In this document: positions 1 to 8,123 of the stretch, piece after piece
Layout of the letters: each line of letters starts with the position of its first letter
Numbering within the stretch: position 1 is the first letter of the stretch
Assembly (NCBI RefSeq): GCF_014237455.1
Contig: NZ_JABZFL010000004.1
Span: forward strand, 17,867 to 81,866
DNA: 64,000 nucleotides
From: Desulfobacula sp.
Lineage (GTDB): Bacteria; Desulfobacterota; Desulfobacteria; Desulfobacterales; Desulfobacteraceae
Reading direction: 5' to 3'
The notes under the pieces: model-generated
The model's input: the letters and a program-made list of their open reading frames with translations, nothing else
Database searches by the model: none
Told to the model about the DNA's origin: nothing
Made by a program: the position numbers and the translations under genes

Positions 1-272
1 AAGTTCACCGTCACATTGAATTTCCGGACCATCACCGGTATACCCAGTATGACATTGACAGAATCATGCGCGCTTTTAAACAGAGTAAGGCAGATTATAT
101 TATAACCACAGCAAAAGATTATATAAAAATTTCAGATGATCTTCCATTGGGTTGTCCCCTCGTGGTATTGAACGTCCGAATAGAATTTGATGATAATAAT
201 AAAATAGCCTTTGAACTATTTATAAAAAACAAACTGCAAAAATACTTTGGGGGAAGCCAGGGTCCTGATTAA
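1..272 (+). CDS. lpxK: Tetraacyldisaccharide 4'-kinase, C-terminal part
   Basis: This is the tail of an open frame that enters from the left edge; its first whole codon is at base 3. It carries the LpxK C-terminal signature: a F-P-D-H-H-x-Y-T motif followed by an I-x-T-x-K-D motif (IITTAKDYIK). LpxK phosphorylates the 4' position of the lipid A disaccharide precursor at the inner membrane, the step before Kdo transfer. The gene converges on kdsB with only 11 bases between stops, and kdsB and waaA, the next functions in the pathway, follow on the other strand. Only about 90 residues are visible, so the ATP-binding P-loop cannot be checked. Confidence 0.85.
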   Translation, partial: VHRHIEFPDHHRYTQYDIDRIMRAFKQSKADYIITTAKDYIKISDDLPLGCPLVVLNVRIEFDDNNKIAFELFIKNKLQKYFGGSQGPD

Positions 273-283
273 TTGGAAATCGT

Positions 284-1024
284 TTAATAGTATTCAGCAA
301 AGTATTTTTTCTCAATACGTTCTATATCTTCCGGTATGTCAACACTAAGAGAATCATGCTGTGTCACAACAACTTTTATTTTATACCCGTATTCTAAAAC
401 CCTCAATTGTTCAAGCTTCTCAATACTTTCAAGACGTGTACCTTCAAGACTGGAAATTATATCAAGAAATTTTTTTTTATACGCATAAAATCCTAAATGC
501 TTATAAAAAACGGTATCTGAATCATCATCCCTGGGATATGGTATTTGAGATCTGGAAAAATAAAGCGCCATACCATTATCGTCAAAGGTCACTTTTACAT
601 CGGAAGGATTCGTAATTTCTTTTTTATCCATAATTTGAAAAGCAAGCGTTGACATTAATATATCCGGATCTTTTTTAAATGGTGCTGTCATTTGATCTAT
701 ACATTCAGGATTAAACACAGGCTGATCTCCCTGGATATTAATAATGACTTCATCGGGTCCGGCATTGAGCAGGTTTGCAGTCTGGGCAACCCTGTCTGTT
801 CCTGATTTAAGATCGGAGGATGTCATCATTGCCTGACCCCCAAAATCTTTGACCGTTTTGAATATTCTCTCATCATCAGTTGCTACAACAACCTGATCAA
901 TATTTTGAGCCTTCTTTGCCTGTTCATAAACCCATTGAATCATGGGTTTATTTTTTATAAGAGACAGGGGTTTTCCATTAAACCTTTTTGATCCGAATCT
1001 GGATGGTATTATCGCTATATTCAT
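284..1024 (-). CDS. kdsB: 3-deoxy-manno-octulosonate cytidylyltransferase (CMP-Kdo synthetase)
   Basis: A 246-residue protein, the usual KdsB length. It activates Kdo with CTP to CMP-Kdo, the cytoplasmic donor for WaaA. The N-terminus reads MNIAIIPSRFGSKRF followed by GKPL, the nucleotide-binding loop of the family; ATDDERI, SGTDRVAQ and NIQGDQPV further on are the other conserved KdsB blocks. It lies between lpxK (convergent) and waaA (same strand, 128 bases upstream), so three consecutive lipid A-Kdo functions are grouped. The AT-rich gap before it may hold its own promoter, but no convincing -35/-10 pair was found. Confidence 0.95.
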   Translation of the reverse strand: MNIAIIPSRFGSKRFNGKPLSLIKNKPMIQWVYEQAKKAQNIDQVVVATDDERIFKTVKDFGGQAMMTSSDLKSGTDRVAQTANLLNAGPDEVIINIQGDQPVFNPECIDQMTAPFKKDPDILMSTLAFQIMDKKEITNPSDVKVTFDDNGMALYFSRSQIPYPRDDDSDTVFYKHLGFYAYKKKFLDIISSLEGTRLESIEKLEQLRVLEYGYKIKVVVTQHDSLSVDIPEDIERIEKKYFAEYY

Positions 1025-1152
1025 AATGAACTTTATCTATTATTATGCTAATTATATTAATATTTACTAAAAAATAATTTTAGATTTTGTAAAGATATCA
1101 GAATCAACTATTTTAAAATTTTATCATTAACTTTCAATAACTTCTTTTATAA

Positions 1153-2424
1153 TTATAAAAAATGATTAATAAGCCTGCATGCCTGTTCTGTTCCTCCCTG
1201 GCGAGCCTTAATGTATTGTAGTGCAGATTCAAAAATCTTGGTACGTGGAGCCGGTGGATCTGTCAGATTTTTTATAAGCATGTCAGATACATCTTTCCAG
1301 TCAGACCCTATCTGTAAAAGGTTTTTTTTAATTATTTCCCGACCGACCCATGCAAAATTTTCCCATGAGGGGCCGATAACCGGAACAATGCCGTACATTA
1401 ATGGTTCAAGAAAATTTTGACCGCCAAGATGTGCAAGGCTACCTCCCACAAAAACGGCATTTGAAAAAGCGTAAGCGCTTTGCAATTCTCCAAAAGTATC
1501 CCAGAGAATAATAGTACCGGGGGGAACCGGTGTCTCTGTTTTTGATTTTAATCTCCACGGCACGGATAATTGCTTCATCCTTTTTTGCCAGTGTTTTATC
1601 CGGTGCATGTGTCTGGGGAAAAGGCCGATAACTGCATCCGATTGTCTTACCTGAATCTCATTGATAATTTTTTCAATAAGAGGCTCTTCTTCCTGTCGTA
1701 CTGAACCCATAACAATAAAAGGCTTTTTGTCAGGAAGTATTTTTGTCAGGGGATTTTTCCGAATGGCTCTTAATTCTTCAAATTTAAACCGGTCAAATTT
1801 AATATTTGTCATACTGCCAACAAGATTTTTCCCAAAAAGTTTTCTATACCGGTTTGCATTTTTTTCTGACATTGCAAGAATTCTTTCAGGAGCAAGCCTT
1901 TTCCATAAAGATGGCCATATACGATATCTGTTAAGGCTTTCTTGTTTCAGCCGACCATTAATAATTAATATTTTGCACGTATGCGCTTTTACGGCTGATA
2001 AAAGGCCTGGCCAAATCTCTGTTTCCAGAAGTATTATCACTTTAGGATTAATCTGGCAGACTGCATTTTTCATTATAAGGGGCACGTCAAAAGGGAAATA
2101 GGCGATACCTACAGAAATATTTGATTTTTTTAAACTATGACCTTTCTTGATTTTTTCAAGTATTTCCATGCCCTGACTTGTGTTAGTAGTCAACAGGATT
2201 TTTGCTGGATATTTTGGCTGTAATCTTTTTACCAGTTCACTTGCAAGATAGGACTCTCCTGCTGAAGCAGCCTGTATCCAGATATCAGCTTTTTGGGGGG
2301 GGTGTCTGAGAACTCTCTGTGCATACCCGATGGAAAGGCGGTGATTAAATTTCAGGAGAGGAATTGCCATTTTCCATATAAGACTATAAATTAAAAAAAA
2401 AGACCTTTCTGCTATGGAAACCAT
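1153..2424 (-). CDS. waaA: 3-deoxy-D-manno-octulosonic acid transferase (Kdo transferase)
   Basis: WaaA moves Kdo from CMP-Kdo onto lipid IVA at the cytoplasmic face of the inner membrane. A hydrophobic N-terminal anchor (about residues 5-20) precedes the family motif W-I-Q-A-A-S-A-G-E-S, which carries the catalytic Glu. LLETEIWPGL and the C-terminal GGQNFLEPLMYG block (nucleotide-sugar binding) are typical. The frame could be opened at a TTG at 2463, but nothing like a ribosome site precedes it; the ATG at 2424 has AGGTG upstream and gives a normal length (423 residues), so it is preferred. The neighbour kdsB supplies the donor substrate. Confidence 0.92.
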   Translation of the reverse strand: MVSIAERSFFLIYSLIWKMAIPLLKFNHRLSIGYAQRVLRHPPQKADIWIQAASAGESYLASELVKRLQPKYPAKILLTTNTSQGMEILEKIKKGHSLKKSNISVGIAYFPFDVPLIMKNAVCQINPKVIILLETEIWPGLLSAVKAHTCKILIINGRLKQESLNRYRIWPSLWKRLAPERILAMSEKNANRYRKLFGKNLVGSMTNIKFDRFKFEELRAIRKNPLTKILPDKKPFIVMGSVRQEEEPLIEKIINEIQVRQSDAVIGLFPRHMHRIKHWQKRMKQLSVPWRLKSKTETPVPPGTIILWDTFGELQSAYAFSNAVFVGGSLAHLGGQNFLEPLMYGIVPVIGPSWENFAWVGREIIKKNLLQIGSDWKDVSDMLIKNLTDPPAPRTKIFESALQYIKARQGGTEQACRLINHFL

Positions 2425-2637
2425 AAATTGTTTATACACCTGTTTGCACAAATTAGCGACCAAATAAAATAAAATGGAGTAATCTATGTAAATATCTGTC
2501 TATCCTTCATTAGAATTATGAAAAATGTTTTTGCTAAGTAAAAAAAATATGATATAAAGTTTTTTATTTGTGATATTCTCAGATAAACCTATGAAATATA
2601 TGATATTAATAGTCTTTGGAGTATGTGGAGGATAGCC

Positions 2638-3273
2638 ATGGGAAGCATTAAGGCAGTACTTTTTGATATGGATGGGGTCTTAATTGAAGCCAAGGACTGG
2701 CATTATGAGTCTTTAAACAAAGCTCTCGGACTTTTTGGCATGAAGATCAGCCGATATGATCATCTGGTAACATATGACGGTCTTCCAACCAAACGGAAGT
2801 TAGACATGTTAACCATGGAAAAGGGCTTGGCAAAGGAGCTGCATCCTTTTGTTTATGAAATGAAACAACTTTACACCATGGAAATTGTTTATACCAAATG
2901 CAAACCACAATTTTATCATGAATACGCACTTTCAAAACTGAAAAATCAAAACTATAAAATTGCCGTATGTTCCAATGCCATCCGTAACTCTGTTGAAGTG
3001 ATGTTGAAAAAAGCAGCACTATATGATTACCTGGATTTTTTTATTTCAAATCAAGATGTTACAAAAGGGAAGCCTGACCCTGAAATGTATAATACAGCAA
3101 TCAAGAGGTTAAATCTTAGACCTGAAGAGTGCATGATTATTGAAGACAATGAAAAAGGAATACAGGCAGCACGGGCAAGCAAAGCTTTTGTTATGGAAGT
3201 TGATACAGTTAATGACGTAAATTATCAAAATATTATGGGTCATATCAGGGGGTTTGAAAATGAAGAAAGTTAA
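2638..3273 (+). CDS. HAD-superfamily phosphatase/phosphoglucomutase-like hydrolase
   Basis: A 211-residue HAD protein. Motif I is FDMDGV (nucleophile Asp10, acid Asp12), the Lys/motif III region is KGKPDPEMY, and motif IV is MIIEDNEKGI. The insertion between motif I and II is alpha-helical, as in the beta-phosphoglucomutase/phosphoglycolate phosphatase subclass. An ATG at 2623 is in frame, but GGAGG at 2627-2631 sits six bases before the ATG at 2638, which decides the start. It overlaps the next gene by 14 bases and forms a translationally coupled trio with two nucleotidyltransferases, so it probably dephosphorylates or isomerises a sugar phosphate used for a surface glycan. The substrate is unknown. 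Confidence 0.8.
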   Translation: MGSIKAVLFDMDGVLIEAKDWHYESLNKALGLFGMKISRYDHLVTYDGLPTKRKLDMLTMEKGLAKELHPFVYEMKQLYTMEIVYTKCKPQFYHEYALSKLKNQNYKIAVCSNAIRNSVEVMLKKAALYDYLDFFISNQDVTKGKPDPEMYNTAIKRLNLRPEECMIIEDNEKGIQAARASKAFVMEVDTVNDVNYQNIMGHIRGFENEES

Positions 3274-4030
3274 TGTGCTGGTGCCCATGGCCGGGAAAAC
3301 TATGTTTTTTGATAAACATGAATACCCATATCCAAAATCTCTGATTGAGATTAATAAAAAAACCATGATTGAACATGTGATTCATAATTTATCTGCTGTT
3401 AACAACATCAACCAGTTTATCTTTGTGGTAAATGATGAAGATTGTAGAAAATACCATCTGGATAACATACTCAGCTTATTGACCAATGACCATTGCCAGG
3501 TGATTAAAGTCAGTAACGAAACAAAAGGGGCTGCCTGCAGTGCCTTACTCTCCATCAAACATATCAATAATGATGATGAGCTGATTATCGCAAATGGGGA
3601 CCAGATTTTCAGGGATGATTTAAATAAAATACTGGAAACCCATAGAGCGAACAGTCTTGATGCTGCTGTTATCATTTTTAATTCGGTTCACCCAAGATGG
3701 TCCTATGTCAGGCTGGATGAAAATGGTTTGGTGATTGAGACGGCAGAAAAAAGGCCCTTCAGCAAACAGGCAATTGCCGGTTTTTTTTATTTTAAACAAG
3801 GAAATTTTTTTGTTGAGGCCGCAATGAATATGATAAAAAAAGATGCCAATGTAAACGGAGCTTTTTTTATTGCCCCATCCTTAAATGAAATGGTTCTAAG
3901 CAAAAAAAGAATTGGTGTTTATACCATTGATAATGAAAAGTATCATTCATTTCACTCACCACAAAGGGTTAATGAGTATGAAAAAAATTATACAAACTAT
4001 ATGAATTCAGCTGGTTACATGGAGAAATAA
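3260..4030 (+). CDS. Nucleotidyltransferase-fold protein with altered signature loop
   Basis: A 256-residue protein of the sugar-nucleotidyltransferase (NTP_transferase) fold: PMAG near the start, a P-K-S-L sugar-phosphate loop, and ANGDQIF as the metal-binding Asp region. The family loop G-x-G-S/T-R is not intact (it reads AGKTMFFDKHEYP), whereas the paralogue immediately downstream keeps it. AGGGGG at 3247-3252 places the start at the ATG at 3260, not the in-frame TTG at 3254. The gene overlaps both neighbours (TAATG at 4028-4032). The pair may form a complex with one catalytic and one degenerate subunit, or this copy may use another substrate; this is inference. Confidence 0.7.
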   Translation: MKKVNVLVPMAGKTMFFDKHEYPYPKSLIEINKKTMIEHVIHNLSAVNNINQFIFVVNDEDCRKYHLDNILSLLTNDHCQVIKVSNETKGAACSALLSIKHINNDDELIIANGDQIFRDDLNKILETHRANSLDAAVIIFNSVHPRWSYVRLDENGLVIETAEKRPFSKQAIAGFFYFKQGNFFVEAAMNMIKKDANVNGAFFIAPSLNEMVLSKKRIGVYTIDNEKYHSFHSPQRVNEYEKNYTNYMNSAGYMEK

Positions 4031-4755
4031 TGATTAATATTGTAATACCCATGGCAGGGGAGGGCAGCCGATTTGTAAAAGAAGGCTATAAAACGCCAAA
4101 ACCTTTTGTCGATGTGGCGGGACAGCCCATGATAGCCAGGATTTTGGACAATTTGTATTATCCTGGTGTAAATTTCATACTCATTGCCCGTAAAGAACAT
4201 ATGGAACAATCCCAGGATATTGTTGCCGAAATTAAAAAAAAATATCCTGCAACATTTATTGCTATTGACAAACTCACGGAAGGGACCGCCTGTACGGTTC
4301 TTTTTGCACGATCATTTATTAACAATGACTATCCTCTCTTGATTGCCAATAGCGACCAGATTGTGGATATGAAGATTAAAGTGTATATTGACGATGCCCT
4401 TGACCGTAACCTTGATGGATCGATTCTGACATTTATTGATACCTATAAAGATCCTAAATGGTCCTTTGCCAGGCTGGATAAAAACAACCTGGTCGTTGAA
4501 GTAAAAGAAAAAGTTGCCATATCTGATCTTGCCACTGTGGGTATCTATTTGTTTACAAAGGGAAGATACTTCGTGGACGCTGCTGTTGATATGATAATTA
4601 GCAATGATCGGGTTAATACTGAATTTTATACATGCCCTGTCTATAATTATTCAATCCGGGATGGCCGGAATATTGGAATTTATAACATTGATTTTCATCA
4701 AATGCATGGAATCGGTACACCCGATGACTTGAATATGTACTTAAAAACCTTATAA
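4030..4755 (+). CDS. Sugar-phosphate nucleotidyltransferase
   Basis: A 241-residue NTP-transferase with an intact signature: PMAGEGSRF followed by TPKPF, then ANSDQIVD as the metal-site block. Such enzymes join a sugar phosphate to NTP and release pyrophosphate. Its ATG overlaps the stop of the preceding paralogue (TAATG), so the two are almost certainly made together, with the HAD phosphatase before them. The three probably prepare an activated sugar or polyol for the adjoining glycan genes. Its end runs 6 bases into the convergent glycerophosphotransferase-like gene. Family assignment is secure; the sugar is not predictable. Confidence 0.8.
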   Translation: MINIVIPMAGEGSRFVKEGYKTPKPFVDVAGQPMIARILDNLYYPGVNFILIARKEHMEQSQDIVAEIKKKYPATFIAIDKLTEGTACTVLFARSFINNDYPLLIANSDQIVDMKIKVYIDDALDRNLDGSILTFIDTYKDPKWSFARLDKNNLVVEVKEKVAISDLATVGIYLFTKGRYFVDAAVDMIISNDRVNTEFYTCPVYNYSIRDGRNIGIYNIDFHQMHGIGTPDDLNMYLKTL

Positions 4756-5814
4756 ATTGTTCAGCAAATATTCAGCAACCCTGATGGAGGATTTTCCGTC
4801 AATAGGCCCTAGTAATTGATCTGTATATTTTAATCGTTTCTTTTCAAACAAAGCCGGATGCTCAATCTGCCTGTCTACTTCACTTCTAAGCTCATTATAT
4901 GTTTTAACATGCACAGCTATATCACGGTATTGGAAAAGTTTTTTGTCCATTCGGTTCAGATGTCTGAATCGGAAAGGCCCCCTGTAAAATAAGCGTAATT
5001 TCATAAAATCGCACCAGACAACCGGTTTGTTTAATGCTGCAAATTCAAACAGGGTCGAGGAGGCATCACTGATTAAAAGATCAGCAGACTTTAAAAATGG
5101 CAAAATCGAATACTCATCTATTCCGGCTGCATAGACATTGTCATACTGCTTCCAATGGTTGATCCGTTTAATCTGCCCTTTATATTTTTTCTTAATGTAG
5201 GAAAAAAAATGAAATTTGATTAAAATATTATAATCCTTAAAATCATTGGGGAAATTTTTGGGGAACCTCTCAATGGAGCTTGGATAAAAGGTAGGTGCAT
5301 AGAGCAGGGTTTGCTTGTTCGGATCCAGACCAATCGCTTTAAAATCCAAAGGTTCCTGACTGTTGTTTATAAGCGGATCCATCTTTGAAAAGCCGACCAG
5401 TACCTGGTTTTTATCTGGGAATGCCTTGGCGAGTTCTTTAAAATGGTGGGTTCCGTCAACAAACCGCACATCCATCTGGTTCATGCCTGGGAGATACCCG
5501 ACAGATTTCACGCCAGCCCCGTGATTAATTAATGCTGTTTTTATATGTGATGGAATTTTAGAGATGTATTTAAAAGAATTTCCGAATATAATCCAGTTAC
5601 CGTCACACCCCCTGTAATACTCAAAAGATTCATGTTCCGAATCAACAAAGATATGAGGCAGGTTTAATCGCTTGACTTCATTTTCTATAATCTGGATTAA
5701 ATCTTTGTTTCTATAGACAACAAAAAGACAATCAACTTTTTTTTTTAGAATCTTATAAACCGAAAGGTATTGTGGTAAATAGTATAAATGAGCAACATCA
5801 AAAATAATTTTCAT
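4750..5814 (-). CDS. CDP-glycerol glycerophosphotransferase-like protein
   Basis: A 354-residue protein resembling the TagB/TagF glycerophosphotransferase family (GT-B-like fold). Supporting blocks are INHGAGVKSVGY early, LLYAPTFYPSS in the middle, ILIKFHF, and near the C-terminus LLISDASSTLFEFAALNKPV, the family's conserved S-D-x-S-S motif. In Gram-negatives such proteins add polyol phosphate or sugars to surface polysaccharides. There is no signal peptide, so it should act at the cytoplasmic face. It converges on the nucleotidyltransferase trio with a 6-base overlap. A second member lies at 6799-7833. The exact donor and acceptor are unknown. Confidence 0.75.
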   Translation of the reverse strand: MKIIFDVAHLYYLPQYLSVYKILKKKVDCLFVVYRNKDLIQIIENEVKRLNLPHIFVDSEHESFEYYRGCDGNWIIFGNSFKYISKIPSHIKTALINHGAGVKSVGYLPGMNQMDVRFVDGTHHFKELAKAFPDKNQVLVGFSKMDPLINNSQEPLDFKAIGLDPNKQTLLYAPTFYPSSIERFPKNFPNDFKDYNILIKFHFFSYIKKKYKGQIKRINHWKQYDNVYAAGIDEYSILPFLKSADLLISDASSTLFEFAALNKPVVWCDFMKLRLFYRGPFRFRHLNRMDKKLFQYRDIAVHVKTYNELRSEVDRQIEHPALFEKKRLKYTDQLLGPIDGKSSIRVAEYLLNNL

Positions 5815-5939
5815 TTTTTTATTTCTGCCTTAATCGTCGGTTATTGCAAGGTAAGAAATAAGACAGGACTTCACTTTTTGTCAAGGCATATAATAAATCA
5901 TTAAATGAATTCGCCAATTCAGAATAAAAAAGATTGGGA

Positions 5940-6791
5940 TTATTGGAAATCATCAGTTTTGTCTGTGATACCCGGGTTTAATCTTTTTTCACGATTCAAT
6001 GTCCACAATCCTGCATATTTATTAAAAGAGTACTGACTGAACATGGCCGCTATTAAAAACCCCACCGGACCATCCAAAAAACCACGCCGGATAATATAGA
6101 TCTGAAAAAAGACCCAGACAGAACGGAAACTTGCTCCCCAAAGACCTCCACCGGTTTTTCCCTTTTTAAAATTTTGAAGGGATCCAAGCCAGGAGTACGA
6201 CCTGTTTTTGTGAAGCAGATGCTCAAAATCTCGGATGGAGTAATGGATGAGACGGCCTTTTAACGTGCTGGTTTCTCCTTTTTCAGTGATCACAGTTTCA
6301 TGAACCATGGCATTGGAAAACCTTGCGCCTTCCCGCTTGAACAGGCGCCGTATAGAACGAGCACTACGTCCATAATCAAGACGTTTCCCAAACATGATTT
6401 GGGCCCAGGGAAGTCTGAACATAACTTCACGGGGATTTTTCTCAAGCACCCGGGGGATCTCTTCAATCAGTTCGGGTGACAGGGCTTCATCCGCATCAAT
6501 AGAAAGCACCCAGCTGCCTGATGCTTTTTCCAGAACTCGTTGTTTTTGAGGACCGAAACCCGGCCAGTCGGTGATAAAAACCTGTTCAGTATATTTTTTT
6601 ATGATTTCAACGGTTTTGTCCGTACTGCCACTGTCAAATACAATGATTTCATCGGCTATACCCGCTACAGATTTCAGACATGTTTCGATTCGATCTTCTT
6701 CATTTTTCGTAATGATAATAACAGATAGAGTATAAGTTTTTTCCATTTTATTTTTGGCGTTCCCTTTAGAACGATCTTTTGTTTGGCTCAT
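5940..6791 (-). CDS. Family 2 glycosyltransferase, WaaE/KdtX-like (LPS core)
   Basis: A 283-residue GT-A glycosyltransferase. LSVIIITKNEEDRIETCL starts the nucleotide-binding fold, IVFDSGSTDKT gives the first acidic block and LSIDADEAL the D-x-D metal motif; MVHETVI is the typical downstream His-Glu segment. This pattern matches the beta-1,4-glucosyltransferase WaaE group that extends the inner core. A hydrophobic stretch near the C-terminus (GFLIAAMFSQYSF) may associate with the membrane. It begins 7 bases after the upstream glycerophosphotransferase-like gene ends, so the two are likely one transcript. The first 17 residues are polar and lie outside the fold; a later start is possible. Confidence 0.83.
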   Translation of the reverse strand: MSQTKDRSKGNAKNKMEKTYTLSVIIITKNEEDRIETCLKSVAGIADEIIVFDSGSTDKTVEIIKKYTEQVFITDWPGFGPQKQRVLEKASGSWVLSIDADEALSPELIEEIPRVLEKNPREVMFRLPWAQIMFGKRLDYGRSARSIRRLFKREGARFSNAMVHETVITEKGETSTLKGRLIHYSIRDFEHLLHKNRSYSWLGSLQNFKKGKTGGGLWGASFRSVWVFFQIYIIRRGFLDGPVGFLIAAMFSQYSFNKYAGLWTLNREKRLNPGITDKTDDFQ

Positions 6792-6798
6792 GTTTTAT

Positions 6799-7833
6799 TT
6801 ACTTTAAACTAAAGTAGCGTAATTTCTTACGCATTTTGAATTTGCGAATCAGGTTCAAAGGTTTTGGCTCAAGATGGTCTGTTCCCGAAACAATCATGTT
6901 TTCAATTGCTGTAACCACACGATGACTGGATCGTCCATCGCGGTAGGGGTGTATGGCTTCAGAATACTTTTTAATTTGATCCATAATCTTTGTTGATGGG
7001 TTAAACGCCTGTTGCAGATGCACTTCAAGGTCTTGGGGGTCAGAAAAATGGACCATCCAGTCCCGTGGTTTGCGATTTCTGAAAGTAACCACTGGTTTTT
7101 TTAAAAGGGAAAATTCAGTAACAATTGAAGATGTGTCAGATAGCATAACATCAGCTGCCTGTAACAATGGAACAGGGTCATCAATTTCAATAATTTGAAA
7201 ATTACTGCTTTCCAGCTCACGATACATGGTAATTTCCTTTGAAGTAACTTTTGGATGAAACTTAACTATCCATTGCCAGGGTTGAGCCCTGACGATTCTT
7301 TTAATTTGTTCATAAAGCACTTCGGTACTGGTCATCGATTTCGAAAAAGTTGGTGCATAAAGAATAAGCCGCTCTTTTTTTTTATACTTTTGGGTTTCTG
7401 GATGAGGGGAAAAAAGCGAATCTAATTTACTCCAACCCGTCTCAACGTAATCAAACGTTTTATATTTTTGTCTCAACTTTATAAACGGTGCGGTTTTTAT
7501 TGGTGATTGAGTACAATAAAGATCATAAAAACCCCGTATGTCTGCTTCACCGTCCTTACCTGAATCAATACCATGAAAAAGTTGAACTTTAATACCCGGA
7601 AAAAAATCAGGAATCATGTTCCCAGACGTCAAGACAGCGTGTGGTGAGTATTTTTTCACTTCAGGTACCGTCAAAAGACGTCTATCCTCTGGTAAAAGAA
7701 ATCGTTCAGCCTCATCTCCATCAGGTACAAACCAGGCAACAGTATGTCCTGATTCCTTCAACACTTTTTCAACAGGACGAAGAACGCCAAACCCATAGGA
7801 AAATGTTATGTAAAATAGATAGTTATGAGACAT
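6799..7833 (-). CDS. CDP-glycerol glycerophosphotransferase-like protein (second copy)
   Basis: A 344-residue member of the same family as the 4750-5814 protein, clearly diverged in sequence. Recognisable parts are FHGIDSGKDGE, LILYAPTFSKSM, WIVKFHPK and VMLSDTSSIVTEFSLLKKPVV, which again contains the S-D-x-S-S motif. The C-terminal YRDGRSSHRVVTAI resembles the end of the family. It is the first gene of a two-gene unit with the WaaE-like transferase. The cytoplasmic side of the inner membrane is the expected site. Two copies bracketing a core glycosyltransferase suggest that a polyol-phosphate or related substituent is added to LPS, but this is inferred from context only. Confidence 0.72.
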   Translation of the reverse strand: MSHNYLFYITFSYGFGVLRPVEKVLKESGHTVAWFVPDGDEAERFLLPEDRRLLTVPEVKKYSPHAVLTSGNMIPDFFPGIKVQLFHGIDSGKDGEADIRGFYDLYCTQSPIKTAPFIKLRQKYKTFDYVETGWSKLDSLFSPHPETQKYKKKERLILYAPTFSKSMTSTEVLYEQIKRIVRAQPWQWIVKFHPKVTSKEITMYRELESSNFQIIEIDDPVPLLQAADVMLSDTSSIVTEFSLLKKPVVTFRNRKPRDWMVHFSDPQDLEVHLQQAFNPSTKIMDQIKKYSEAIHPYRDGRSSHRVVTAIENMIVSGTDHLEPKPLNLIRKFKMRKKLRYFSLK

Positions 7834-8123
7834 GTTTTTTGCTTGCCCGTTGCATTTTCATTCTTTATTAAGATGGCCTGAAATTATTTATAGTGTAGGA
7901 TGTCGTAATACTTTCTGTCAAGTTAATTATCTCTGAAAACGAAGTTATGGCTTTGGAGATTAAGGGAAAAAAAGAGTGTAGCTTGACAAATTTGCAGAAA
8001 AAAATTTGCATTATTATTTAACATATTATATTAAATACTTTTGACATTTACATAATAGTTAACGCAGTGTTTTTACGTAACACTTGAACAATATGCAACT
8101 TTGCAAATGAAGGGAAAAGGAGG

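Noticed and set aside
1661..2101. 146-codon plus-strand frame inside waaA
   Set aside because: Antisense shadow of a clear gene.
7984..8020. TTGACA followed by AT-rich sequence before the O-antigen ligase gene
   Set aside because: No acceptable -10 box at 16-18 bases; not reported as a promoter.
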